64,000 nucleotides of DNA from Centrapalus pauciflorus. Its lineage: Eukaryota; Streptophyta; Magnoliopsida; Asterales; Asteraceae. Below are positions 36,284 through 48,119 of the stretch, in pieces. The stretch spans positions 186,001-250,000 of the forward strand of contig JAANYP010007182.1 of the NCBI GenBank assembly GCA_020465985.1, written 5' to 3'. The first letter of the stretch is position 1. Every line of letters starts with the position of its first letter. The notes under the pieces were generated by a model that was given only the letters and a program-made list of their open reading frames with translations, was not told the origin of the DNA and ran no database searches. The position numbers were made by a program, and so were the translations under genes.

Positions 36284-38121
36284 CTACTGATTCAACATAC
36301 TCAATTTGTATATCAAAAAGTTAAAGCGTTCTTCATCTAATGCTTTGGTAAACAAATCAGCTAGTTGATATTCAGTTGTTACAAAATATAATTCTACGTT
36401 ACTATTTTCTACATGATCTTTTATGAAATGACACCGAATATAGATGTGTTTAGTTTTTGAGTGTTGCACCGGATTTGAAGCAATTGCAATTGCACTCTGA
36501 GAATCACAATATATAGGAATCTTTTGAGTTGTAAACCCGTAGTCTCTCAGTTGGCTCTTCATCCACAACACTTGTGAACAGCATGATGATACACCAACGT
36601 ATTCAGCTTCTCCTGTTGATAATGACACACAGTGTTGCTTTTTGGATGACCAGCAGATAGGTTTGTCACCAAGAAATTGTACTGCTCCTTATGTGCTCTT
36701 CCGATCCATTTTATCACCTGCATGATCATCATCAGAGAAGGCATTTAATGTAAATGATGATTCCCCGGGATATCACAAACCTAAGTTTGGAGTTCCCTTA
36801 AGATATCTTAATATTCATTTGGCAGTAGCCGAATGTGATTTTTATGGATGTGCATGATATTTAGCACAGACACAGGTAGCAAGCATAATATCCGGTCTAC
36901 TCGCGGTTAAGTACATTAATTACCCAATTATCCCTCGATAATGAGTTACATCAACAGGTTTCCATGATATGTCCTCATCGAGTTTAGATTTTGAATCCAA
37001 AGCCATGGGTGTTTTCATGGGTGTACTGTTGACCATGTTAAGTATCTTTAACATGTCTTGAATGTATTTTTACTAATTGATGAAAATACCAAGATTCAGT
37101 TGTTTTACTTGTAAACCCAAGAAAAAATTTATTTCACCCATCATGCTCATTTCAAATTTTTGGGACATAAAAAATGCAAACTTTTTGCAAAACTCAGTAT
37201 TTGTAGACCCAAATATTATATCGTCCACATATATCTGAATAACTATGATATTAGGACCTTGACGTTTAATAAATAGGGTAGTATCCACTGTACCTTTGTT
37301 GAAGCCACATTTCAACAAATAATTTGAAAGGGCATCATACCAAGCTCGGGGTGCTTGTTTAAGGCCATACAGTGATTTGTCTAAAATATATACATGATTA
37401 GGCTTCGAAGGATCAGTAAATCCTTTGGGCTGATATGTATATACTTCATCAGTTAACTCCCCATTTAAAAACGCAGTTTTTACATCCATTTGATATATAG
37501 TAAAATTTTTATGAGCTGCAAATGCTAAAAAATTCTAATCGCTTCTATCCGGGCAACAGGGGCAAATGTTCTGTCATAATCGATTCCCTCTTGTTGACTA
37601 TATCCTTTGGCCATGATGCATGCTTTGTTCCAAATGATGACTCCCTGATCATCTTTCCTGTTCTTGAAGATCCACTTAGTGCCAATGATAGACTTTTCCT
37701 TTGGTCTTTCCACCAATCTCCAGACCTTCAATGTTTCAAATTGATTAAGTTCCTCTTGCATAGCTACAATCCATTCTGCATCTAGAACAGCTTCCTTCAC
37801 CGTTTTTGGCTCGATCTTGCTCAAAAAATTTGAGAAGAGACATTTGTTCATAGTACCTCTCCGGGTTTTTACTGAGGCAGAGGGATCACCAATGATGTTT
37901 TCTGGTGGATGATCCCTTGTCCATTTGAACGTATGAGGGTAAGGTTGAAGCTGGTCTAGATTTGGATTCAAGTCCAGGTAGGGAATACGGGGGTTTGTTT
38001 CTGAAGTTGGTGGGATATCGACTGAAGAAGGGGTTTCTCTATTTTTCGAGTTCAAGGGAGTATTTTGAAATTCTGGAGCAGATTGTTGTACAATTTCAGT
38101 AGGCATGTGTACATCGGTCAT
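36284..38121 (-). pseudogene. Reverse transcriptase and RNase H of element S
   Basis: The minus-strand frame starts in the RT domain (WIVAMQEELNQFE, GTKWIFKNR, FAPVARIEAIR), continues through MDVKTAFLNGEL and SLYGLKQAPRAWYDAL to the catalytic YVDDIIFGSTN near 37215, then LGLQVKQLNLGIFIN. RNase H has ATNPV-like SNPVQHSKTKHI and the LADLFTKAL end at about 36330. RT after integrase and the YVDD form identify Ty1/copia. A frameshift near 37525-37490 and stops at 37073-36750 break it. The catalytic YVDD is intact. Confidence 0.85.
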
Positions 38122-39535
38122 TGAACCACTCCAGTTTCTTCAGAAATCGGTTGGTGTCAATGATCGGAGACTATGACTGGATCTTCAGTAATACTGTCAG
38201 GAACCAAAACTGGAACTTTAAGCTCTGTTGACTTCACAGAAGTTGACTGATTTAGCTCGGGTTCTGAACTGGCGTGTTCAGGAGCCATAACAATTCATTC
38301 GTCGAATTTTACATTTACGCTCTCTTTGACAGTCTTCGTGCGCTTATTGTAGACTCCAAAAGCCACAGATTCTTTGGAGTATCCAATGAATATGCCTTCG
38401 TCAGCTTTCTGATTAAACTTTCCCAACTTGTCTTTGTGATTCAGGATAAAACACCTGCATCCAAAAACATGGAAAAATTTAACATTATGAACTCGTTTAT
38501 TAATCAGTTCATATGGTGTCTTTCCGAATCTTTTACTGATGATTGATCTGTTCTAGGTGAAACACGCGGTTGCTACATCTTCAGCCCTGAGGAATAACGG
38601 TAGATTAGAATATGCAAGCATCGTCCTGGCGGATTCCACAGGAGTACAGTTTCTTCTTTCAACTACTCCGTTTTGTTGTGGGGTACAAGCTACCGAAAAT
38701 TGATGTGTTATCCCAACATTACTCAGAAATGTCTCGAGTGACTTGTTCTTGAATTCTGTACCATTATAAAATCTAATGGTCTTAACTGATAGCTGCTAAA
38801 TTACTTGAATATTGCGTATGAAGTCAATAATGATCTTTGTAGCTTCAGACTTGGATCTTAGGAAGAAAACCCTTGTGTATCTTGAATAGTTATCAACTAT
38901 CACTAACACAAATCTCTTATTATTGATACTTTGTACCCTCATAGGTCTGCACAAATCCATATGGAGTAGCTCTAAAGCCCTAGTTGAAGAATTTTCTTTA
39001 ACTTGTTAGAAGCTCTCACCATCTTCCCTTTTTCACATGTGGCACACAGGTGCTCCTTTTGAAATCAGAGAGTTGGTAGCCCTTGGACAAAACCACCTTT
39101 TGCAAGATTGGTCAATTCTTTAAAGTTCAAATGTGATAGACGGTGATGCCACAACCAGGATACTTTAAATGTTGCCTTTGACAGTAAGAAGACATCTTTC
39201 TTCAGATTAATATTGGCTAAATCTATGAAGTCCAAATTTGTTTTCCTATTACCAGCGAGGAGATCCTTCTCTTCCCTAGATCTTATACTACACTTATTCG
39301 CCTTGAGATTGAATTCTAACCCACAATTGACCAATGCTGAGCAGATTATGGCCAAGACCATCAACATAAAATACCTTCTGAATTGTTATCTTGTCGTACT
39401 CCAGACTCCCATAGCCTTTGGTCGGACAGAATTGATCGTTGCCAAACCTTACCGTCCCGCAGAATTTGTCAACAAATTCGTTAGGGTTTCTCGCTGTCCG
39501 GTCATATGCTTGGAACATGCGCTATTTTTCGGAGT
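38122..39535 (-). pseudogene. Protease and integrase of element S
   Basis: Near 39500-39535 the protease signature is found in a shifted frame as NSACSKHMTG, where family members have DSGCSKHMTG: the catalytic Asp is now Asn. FCGTVRFGNDQF and VDGLGHNLLSIGQ follow. The integrase zinc domain has LWHHRLSHLNFKEL and LCATCEKGKMVRA (HHCC). The core keeps the first Asp (IVDNYSR) and the Glu (QQNGVVERRN), but the second site reads RFYNGTEF where RSDNGTEF is usual, so the Asp is Tyr. Several stops and frameshifts lie between 39060 and 38250. Confidence 0.75.
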
Positions 39536-42237
39536 GAAGGTACCACACATGAGTTACCTATAAATAGAAGGAAAACGTGAGGTACCCACATATAGTTGAG
39601 TACTTTGAAGTTTGGTAAATCATGCGGTATTTTGTCAGGTATATTATGAGATAAATTCTTTGACTTTGGAACCCACTTTTTAACAGTCTTTTTGGGTATC
39701 CATTTTTTTACAGTTCGTTTTGGAACTGATTTCGAAATTTGCTTTTTTGGAACCCTTTGTTGTTTCAAACTGGGAACCTTTTTCGTTGGAACCCATACAA
39801 ACTTATCAGATTTATACAATGTTTTCACATTCAAAGCACGAGAATATTGAAAAGCATGGCATGAAACAGAATTCAAGGAAAGCAATTCAGTACGAGAATA
39901 TTTAGAACATCGTTCAATAGTTGGTTTATTACAGACAGATTTTTCAGGAGATGTAATCCTATCTATAAAACTTTTATCATTAATTCTCCATTCCTTTCGA
40001 AAACTTGTCTTTTTCTTTTCCTGATGCTTCTTTCTCCACACTTTCTTCGATGAACTTTTCACAATATAATCTGACATAATAGAAGAATGAGAATTAGTCA
40101 ATTTAGAATTAACCTTATTCTGCAAAATCTTCTTACCTTCAGAAGCATTTCCTTTCTTTTCAGTTGAAACCTTTAATGAAGAGGATTCACCCTTTTCAAA
40201 ATTTGAGTAACAAATTTAACTTTTGTTTTCTCCTTGTGTAAAACAGGTGATGGTACTGATTTAACCTTAGATTATGTAGGTATTGTTTTCAAAATACTTA
40301 CGGGTTCTTTGGGTTTATCAGATTGTTTGTCATGGAGTGGTTTAATAAACTCATCAATTTTGACAAATATTTCCTCCAATGAGTTAAAATCAGAGTTCAT
40401 ATACAAATCAAATTTTTTTCAGAATTTATAGAATCAGGTTGAATTGAAGATATCTGATCTGGTTGAGTTATGCTTTCAGGCTGGTTTTTCAGTTTTATTT
40501 CCAAATCTTTAATTTCAGCCTGAAGCTTTCCATTTTCAGTCTCAAAAGTTTTAAGCTTCAATTTAGAATCAGAATTAATCTTTTCTAGAATTGAGTTCAG
40601 AATATACGACTTTTGAGTGTAAGACTTATTTTCAGACAAATCTTTATTAGAATATGTCTGGATATACTCTTCTGAAATGCATGAATTCTGATAACTGTCA
40701 TTAAGTTTGTTATAATCCAAAGTATTTTGCATTTTGTCTTTTCTCAAACTTTTTAGATCTTCATATGATTCTACCTCATCTATAGCTTTTTAAAAACACC
40801 ATTTTCATCCCTAAATTCATAATCTAACATCATAAAGAGTTGGTGAAGACGAAATAGCTTTTGTTAGATATTTAGGATTTGTCCAACCAATAACTGTTTT
40901 TGAATTATAAAATTCGGTATCTTTTGGTTGATTCAAATGGATTGTTTGATCCGTTTGACCTCTTTTAATGAATTCATCTTCCAAAGATTTGATTTTCTCA
41001 TACAACTTTGTTCTTTCATCAAAAATAGAATGATATTTTACAAAATAACTTGCTGATTCAAACTAAGCTAATTTCAGTTTTTCTTTTAAGTCAGATATAT
41101 TGTTACTCAGCTTTTGATTCTCACTTTCAACTTCATTGTATTTATCTTGCAAATCAGAAACTGATCTTAACGCTAATGCCTTATCCTTGGAAAATTCTAA
41201 AACTAAAGCACGCTCGATTCAAAGAATGGACATTTTTCTTTTCAGCTTTTAATGATTTTTCAAACCATTTTAGCATATAAGCCATCTGAGCAAGTTTCCG
41301 TTCTAGGACACAGGAGTTATCATCATCATCATCAGAATTAGATTGTACCTAAGGTGTCTCTGAGTTGTCTGAGGCATCTTATTCTGACCCGTCATCTTCT
41401 TGGTCTTTACTGCAACCTGCTTCTCCTGTGGCCATCAACGACATATCCTCTCTCAGTTCATTGTCAGAATCAGAATCCTTTGGCTCTTCAGTTTCATCAT
41501 CAGTCAGGCCTACCCAAACCTCATCCTCAGCCAACATCACAGATTCACTTAATTCAGTTTCATTAAACACTTCTGACTTCAGGCAGATATGAGAGTCTTC
41601 ATCCAAAATGTGTTCATCTTCAGACAGTTGCAGCAAGTGGTAATCTTCAGCCATTAATGCCTTACCAGCCTCATTTTCCTTTGCCAGCGGTGCCTTCCGA
41701 GTATAGTAGTCATAGTTCTTAACCACTGGCAATCTGCATTCTCTTGCAAAGTGGCCTGGTTTGCTACAGTTATAACATTTCTGATGAGCATCTTTCTTGG
41801 CTGGCTTATCAGACTTTTCATATTTTTCAGCCTTTTTACCACTGCTTTCTCCAGATTTTTCATACTTATGTCTCTTTTCATATTTCTTGGAGCCTGTCTT
41901 GTGTCGCATCTTGTTATTTATCGGTTTGCGAATAGAACTTTTTCTGGAATGCCTTTGTCAGTAAAGCCATCTGCTTTTTCATCTCCTCTATCTCTGAGTC
42001 AGCTGATGAATCGGTTGATGCTTATCACAACCCGCTTCTCCTTCTCCAATTTATATTTGTATTTCTTATATGCCAGGAGATCCAGAGGATCAATTGTTGC
42101 CTTCTCAGCCTGTTTCTTCCCAGACATCTTCTGAAAAACAACTTCTTGATAATCGTTACGATTTTGAAACACCATATGAAAATGCATATCATCAATCTCT
42201 TTCGTTTTTTGGATGATCATAGGGTATTAATCTTTTG
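39536..42237 (-). pseudogene. gag of element S, internally deleted
   Basis: A short N-terminal piece (IDDMHFHMVFQNRNDYQE, from about 42237) runs quickly into the pre-knuckle segment, so most of the usual Gag core seems deleted. A CCHC knuckle CYNCSKPGHFAREC lies near 41770, then an acidic stretch, a long Lys/Glu/Ser-rich region that looks coiled coil (41350-40400) and a basic segment with repeated VPKK/KKWVPK words (39780-39640). Stops and frameshifts are frequent. The coiled-coil part is matched on the plus strand at 48.4-48.7 kb (ISNSILEKIN against ILNSILEKIN). Confidence 0.7.
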
Positions 42238-42319
42238 ACATTGTGATATGATTAAACAGAATCTTTCAACATCTTTTAATGGAATTTGAAATGAACATTG
42301 AATGAATGACCAAACTTTT

Positions 42320-42850
42320 ATTAAGTATGATCAAACTCGAATGAAGAATAGTCAAACTCGAATGTCAAAGACTCAAACTCGATTAATAAAGAGTAAAACT
42401 CGATATGTGAATTATGAAACACGAATGTAGAAGAATCAAACTCAAATCAAAAGAGTTATGAAACTCAAACAAAGAAGGTTCAAACTCGAATTATGAATGA
42501 CTCAACTCTAATATTAAACTGTGAAAGTGGATTGACACTTGATTAAGACTCGAATGAAGAATGGTCCAACTCGAATGAACTTCAATTTTCACGATTGAAA
42601 GTGTATTCAAACTCGAATGAATGTTAATCACAATTATTTTCAACTGGAGGTAAGTTCTTTAAAACTCGAAAGAACTTTAGATTCAACTCGGATGATGATT
42701 GATGCAACTCGAATAAAGTGTTTATCCAACTAGAATAAGCCTTTATCCAACTCGATTCCACTTTATAAAACTCGATCAAAGTACTTATTCAACTCGAATT
42801 AGTCTTGATCAAACTCGATTAAAACTGAAGTTTTAGTTTTATCCGAGTTT
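42320..42850. repeat. CAAACTCGAATGA array in the leader of S
   Basis: About 20 degenerate copies of AACTCGAAT or AACTCGAT occur in 530 bp at 20-30 bp spacing, between the primer binding site and gag. The same word dominates the array at 17420-17990 in the other spacer of this element. Confidence 0.7.
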
Positions 42851-43267
42851 AAACAGGTTTTTCAAAATTTCAAGTTCAAAATCCCAATTTTCAATAAAAA
42901 ATCCTCTATTTGATCCCAAAATGATTTTGATTGTTCGGTTTTTTATTACAAACACTTTTTACAAGAACTTTTTGACTAAAAACATATCAAAACCCAAATA
43001 TTTGCAAACATCAGTCAAGAACACCCAAAACCAGAAAATTCATAAAAATTCAAAGAACTTTTTGTGTGTTTTGAGTTGGAATCTGAAACTTAGATCAATT
43101 TAATCGTCTTGAAAAACCTAAAATTCGATCCAAATTTTAGAACAAATCATCCAGTGACTAAAAGCCCTTGGATGCTTTTCAGTTTTCGAAAATATTTTGA
43201 TAAAATAGTGTTTTTTTTTTTTTAAATCGACTTTCGGATTCAAATTCAATCAAATTTTGTCATTTTA

Positions 43268-43280
43268 GGCTCTGATACCA
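43268..43280 (-). other. Primer binding site of element S
   Basis: The minus strand reads TGGTATCAGAGCC, 2 nt after the 5' LTR end; matches initiator tRNA-Met. Confidence 0.9.
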
Positions 43281-43282
43281 AT

Positions 43283-43579
43283 TGATATTATAATACAATA
43301 AATCACAACTACAAATCATACAATAAGATCAAATATAATTGCAACTAACCGAAGGCTTCGATTGATCAAAACCAGAATTACAATACGAAGAACATATAGA
43401 GCACAACTTCCAAAGTTTGGCCTAGCCGTACAAGAAGAATTATCCGTGCAAAACAGAATGTATGAATTGTACATTTACCGTACATCAATTTCCTATTTAT
43501 ATGCAAAGTCAAAACTATCAAGGTATTACAATTAGACCCCTAGACTTATTATTTTCATCAACACAAATAGTTTCCAACA
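43283..43579 (-). repeat. 5' LTR of element S
   Basis: In element orientation it begins TGTTGGAAAC at 43579 and ends ATATCA at 43283, 297 bp, short for the lineage. It directly abuts relic P coding sequence, and the next 5 bp CAAGT would be the duplicated target. Confidence 0.85.
43492..43501 (-). promoter_or_regulatory. TATA box in the S LTR
   Basis: TATAAATAGG on the minus strand, 78 nt from the LTR start. Transcription would be expected about 30 nt downstream. Confidence 0.6.
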
Positions 43580-44030
43580 CAAGTCAAAAAACTTGAAGAT
43601 GGGATATTTGTGAACCAGCAGATATATACTACTGACATTCTCAAGAAGTATAATTTAGACTCTTGCACGGCTATCGCAACTCCCATGGCTTCAAAAAGTA
43701 AGTTGGGCACTGATCCTGCGGGGAAAAGTGTCGATAACACAACTTACAGAGGGATGATTGGTTCTTTACTCTACCTTATGGCCAGTAGACCGGATATAAT
43801 GTTCTCTACATGTCTTTGTGCTCGCTTTCAGGCCGACCGGAAAGAATCAAACCTTACTGTGGTAAAATGCATATTTCTTTATCTTAAGGGTACACCTGAT
43901 CTAGGTCTATAGTATCCAAAGGGAACCAATTTCGATCTTACTGCCTTTTCAGATGCTGATTTTTCAGGTTGCAAAATAGACAAAAAATCACTTCAGGCGG
44001 GATTCAGTTTTGAGGTGACTGACCAGTGAG
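43580..44030 (+). pseudogene. RT/RNase H remnant of copia P
   Basis: Starts in mid-domain with QVKKLEDGIFVNQQIY, exactly where S inserted, then YRGMIGSLLYLMASRPDI and the RNase H motif LTAFSDADFSGC. A stop at 43912 and further stops after 43990 follow; a deletion seems to remove the rest of RNase H. Confidence 0.75.
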
Positions 44031-44255
44031 TTCGTCTTCCAAATATTTTGAAAATTCAAAAAGATTTTTATTTTATTTCTTTGTTTAAGTTTTACTTAGG
44101 ACTTTAATAGAAAACTCAAAAAAAATTTGCTTTGGGCAATGTTGAGTTTTATTTAGCCCAATTCCCTTTAAATTTAATTTGGCACAAAATTTTTAATAGT
44201 TTGGCCCTCTTATTGGAAAAAACACGCGTGTCAGGGGATCCGACCCGACCCACCC

Positions 44256-44269
44256 GCCTATAAATAGGC
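44256..44269 (+). promoter_or_regulatory. Candidate TATA box before ORF3 of P
   Basis: GCCTATAAATAGGC, a TATA box inside an inverted repeat (GCCTAT/ATAGGC), stands in non-coding DNA between pol and ORF3. A T/C-rich leader (CTTTTTTCCTTTCTAG) and the donor-like CAG/GTAACC at 44307 follow. Confidence 0.45.
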
Positions 44270-44306
44270 AGGATTCTTGCTTTTTTCCTTTCTAGTCTAC
44301 CATCAG

Positions 44307-45440
44307 GTAACCTAATTCTCGCTTTTATTTTGAAGTTTAACATGCATTTTATAGATTTATAGTTTTTAGATTTTTCGAGGGTTTTTCTCTCGAATTTTTC
44401 ATTTTTTTAGGTAGCTAAATCATGTTTTTACTTATTGGTGTAGTTAAGAAAAATGTTAGTAATCAATTTTAGTGTTACGATCTGCATAATCATGCATTTT
44501 TATGATTTTTTGATACTGTACACGTATGCATGTGCATGAACACCATAAATGCATCTGTAGTCTAAGTATAACTTAGGGTGCACCCAAAGTTCGCATGGCC
44601 TTGAATTTCGGATCATATCAATGACCAAAATTCTAAGTGTTACTCTTGGACGCATCTGAATTTCGGACCCATACAAAATACGGACGGCTTACACTTGGTT
44701 AAAATTATACTTTCCTGGTTCATATTCTAAGGAGCCATCCCAATTTCGGACCTATCCAAAATTGGGACAGCATATCATCATGGCCTTGTAAAAGTATATA
44801 AGTCTCATCTTGGGTCCATCCGAAATTCAGTTTCATCCAAAATTCGAATGGTTCCCAAGCATGACACTTATTTATAAGTATATGGAATGGACCCATCCGA
44901 ACTTCTAGTCCAGACGAAATTCTTACCTACTCTAATTTATGTCTATTGGTATTTAGCCTAAGCCCTTAAACTAACCTTTCATACCCGAACCTCGGATCCA
45001 TCCGGAATTTGGGCCCACTTCATACTTAGTTTTATTTATTAATTTTTCCATGCATCATCTCATCCGAATTTCGATCCTACCCGAAATTCGGACACCTTCA
45101 TCTGAACTTCGGACCCACAATTGAAGTTCAACACTAAAGCATTTTTTTTCTATTGTTCATTGCATTTCAAAATTTTATAAAACAAAAACAAAATAAAATT
45201 CTAAGTCCTTTGTTCCATTGGTTCTAGTTTAAATAAATGTTTGAGTGAACAAGTCTATTGTAACATTTGTCTCTCAACGATCGACTTTCGATTTTACTCA
45301 GTAGAACTTACCTTCTATTGATAAAAATCCAGATGCTTTAAACAAAATAGACGCGCTCTATTTCACACTTATTTCAGACTAAATCTCAATGTCTTGTTTC
45401 TATACAAGTCTGCTTAACTAAGTATCTTGCATTTGTACAG
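44307..45440 (+). other. Candidate intron upstream of ORF3 in P
   Basis: Donor-like CATCAG/GTAACC at 44307 and acceptor-like TTGCATTTGTACAG ending at 45440; the ORF3 ATG is 6 nt further on. The 1134-nt span is AT-rich and non-coding and holds the TCCGAA-type word array. It parallels 17141-18419 in S. Confidence 0.4.
44580..45120. repeat. ATTTCGGACCCATCC word array in P spacer
   Basis: About 15 loose copies of AATTTCGGACCCAT or CATCCGAAATTC-type words in 540 bp. The words are the same as in the LTR of chromovirus A (3918-4135), although the two elements belong to different superfamilies. Confidence 0.55.
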
Positions 45441-45445
45441 GACTC

Positions 45446-48013
45446 ATGGATTCCCTGCTTACCCGAACAAATCCCCACCCACCTATCCCTCACAACAACC
45501 AACAGCAGCCGGAAGAAAGTCTTCTTCACTCCGCTCACCTCACCGAAATTGCGCCGCATAACTGGCAGCTGGACCTATCCCTTCTTCAATCCGAAGCCGA
45601 GGATATCACTTTTGATATCCTTAAAGACCACCCACTTTTCTACTCCCTCACAACATCCATCTCTATCCCCATAATATACCTTCGATAATTTTGGTACCAT
45701 CTAAAGTTCATTAATGAGGCAATCCCTCATTTCACCACCAAAATCGATTATGTACCCATCCGTATCACCCTCGAAGCCATACGCCATATTCTTCGCCTCC
45801 CAACCGAACATCTCTCCATCACCCAATACGCTTTTGCTCCCATACCCATCCCAGTACAAATACTTCCGGAAATTCAATCCCTAGGTTATGATGGTGCCCT
45901 ATCCAGGCCATCTTAGTGTAGAACCAAACAGCTCCAATCACATTGGAGGGTATTATTTGATGTGATCAACAAGTGCTTCACTAGCAAACATTCTGGCCAT
46001 GACTAAGTATCCATTCACGTCCTAGCCTTGTTTGCCGCCTTTTCCTTTGATAGAGACTATAACTACGCGACATTCATTTTTGATGAGCTGAAACAGGCAG
46101 TTTAAGATAGAGGAACAAAAAGAGAGTGAAAATTCATACCATTGAAAAGGTTCCTGCAACTTATCATACAATATGCTATGGATCAAGACGATGACATTCA
46201 TGAATGGCCAGAAGTTGATGTGTATAAGACGGTCGCTCTTCAAATATTCAAGATCCTGAGGGACATTCCTTGAGTATCAGTAATGAACATTCCTCTGTCT
46301 CTTCTCCGAAAGGCAGATTGGAGAGGGTAAGGGTATACTTTCAAGGAATGTATCTTGAAGAGGCTCTGTCAGAACTGATAGTGCCAACCACATCCGAAGG
46401 TAAGGAGCGCCTGAGTGAGGCTGAGGGAGAATGGGAGGAAAATGGAAACATTTTGAGCTCAAGGGAGTGGGAGTTGAGTGGGGATAGGGAGGGTGCTGGA
46501 GGTGAGAGGCTAGAGATCGGTGTCTCCGAACGTACCATTTCTAACCCAATGAGGAAAGAAAGAACGAGGGTTGAGGGAGCTCCTGCCTCCCAAAGCCGGA
46601 CAACCCAACATAAGGTCACCGTTCTAGTGGCCGAGATAACCCCCCAGCCACTCAGGTTCCCCTTAAAGGGAACCTATTTCATCTCACTGGGTTGAAGCAC
46701 AAATGCGATCTCCCCCCCACTCGGAGAGGGGAGATATTGAATCAGGTCACCTGCCGCCCCTGGTGACTGAACTTTAATTGACCACACCTCACCAACACCC
46801 CATAACACTCCGCGACATATTCACGACGCCTCCGTGGCGTCCCCGCACATTAGAGATGCCTCTGTGGCGTGTCCACAAACTTCCAAATCTGCACTTCCAC
46901 TTGGGGAGGCAGAAATGAGGAACGAAAGTCATGGTGCAGAAACGTCAATGCCCTCCGCCCCAGGCCATCAAGGGATAACACCCGAGATGCTAACGGTTGC
47001 TCTACGTGACGTCGGGATGGTTACCCATCTGGAAGCCCTTAGGGTCGCTTCTGAGGAACAACATTCTTCTCCTCTATCTTTATTGAAGGGAAAGGGTGTT
47101 GCAACTCAGGAGTTGCTACCAGGTACCTATACAGTCCAATCAACAACTGTGCTACAAGATAAAATAGCCACAACCGCTGCTATATTCACCGTCTCTACTG
47201 AAAGCCTGCAGCGGCTAATCCTACGAGTTAAGGCTGAAATGAATAAAAGAATGGACAGACTCGAAACAATAGTCATAGATCTACAGACTCTTTGTCGACC
47301 TCAGACTAAGTCTCTAGAATGGAAACATGATAACTAGGAAGACCCTGATCAACCTGTGGGGGAGAAACGCTCCAGAATCCAGCCTTAGGGAGACACACAT
47401 GGTGTAGGGGGGATCCAGAGGTGAACAAAGTGGGGAGCAATTGACAAGTGCCATGGAGAGTCAAAGAGAACAAGTTTTGACTATGGAAAAGGTGGTATAT
47501 CAGCCTCAATCTGAGAAAGTCAAAGTCATCTTACCGTCTGATTCATACTCAGAGATCGACCAAGATGAATCCATTAAAATACCTAAACCAGAATCGGAGT
47601 CTCCATAAAGATCCTCTTCATCCTTTGACTTTCTAAATTCACCCACCCACGTACCTCAAGAAGAGATCATGTTAGCTTTAAAAGCCCCTACCCATCCTCC
47701 TGTCCAAGAGCTTACATCTGAAGCTACCACCCACACACAAACCTAATCTCCGCCCACTCCAACAGCTGAACCTTCAGGTCCCCGTCTTGTGCATTGTTTT
47801 CAAGAGATCCCCGAGCCGTCTCTAAGATATGAGAAGGTGGACCTGGATTGGGTTACATGGTTCTCCAAAGGCAAAGTGCATTCCCTAGCTGCTAAGGAGA
47901 GAGACTCTCTGAGGCTTTACCATCAGGGTCGAGTCTACCAAATGCTAGAAATACCTACTACTGAAGTTGAGGCTCCACCAGTCCAGGGGCCTAAACAATA
48001 CTTGATGAATTAA
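45446..48013 (+). pseudogene. ORF3 (env-position ORF) of copia P, broken
   Basis: Starts at ATG 45446 (MDSLLTRTNPHPPIP), 6 nt after an acceptor-like site. ILKDHPLFYSL, IPIIYLR-stop-FWYHLKF, LFDVINKCFTSKHSGHD and KFIPLKRFLQLII align with S ORF3. Acidic, Ser-rich segments at 46270-46695 and 46834-47337 follow, the latter ending in a helical LKAEMNKRMDRLE-like stretch, then VDLDWVTWFSKGKV at 47830. Several stops (45686, 45914, 46003, 46103 and others) and frameshifts. No membrane segment visible. Function unknown. Confidence 0.65.
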
Positions 48014-48119
48014 AATGTAAGGACTTTCTGGAGCCCTATCTTGAAGAAAAGTTCAAGGTTGTTTTCATGAAAAGGCATGTACTACAAACGCCAGCTGATG
48101 GAACTCAATGATGCATCAA

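Larger units (their letters stand above)
13795..43579 (-). mobile_element. Sirevirus-like Ty1/copia element S, interrupted by chromoviruses C and B
   Basis: Minus-strand order from right: short 5' LTR (43283-43579), primer binding site, leader with motif array, gag with CCHC knuckle, protease, integrase, RT, RNase H, spacer with purine tracts, then a large ORF3. The spacer is split by C (18721-35887). Copia identity follows from integrase lying before RT and from YVDD. Long gag coiled coil, ORF3 after pol and repeated polypurine tracts fit the Sirevirus lineage. The 3' end is cut by Athila at 13794, so the 3' LTR lies outside the window. It sits in relic P, with CAAGT (43580-43584) as the candidate target duplication. 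Confidence 0.85.
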
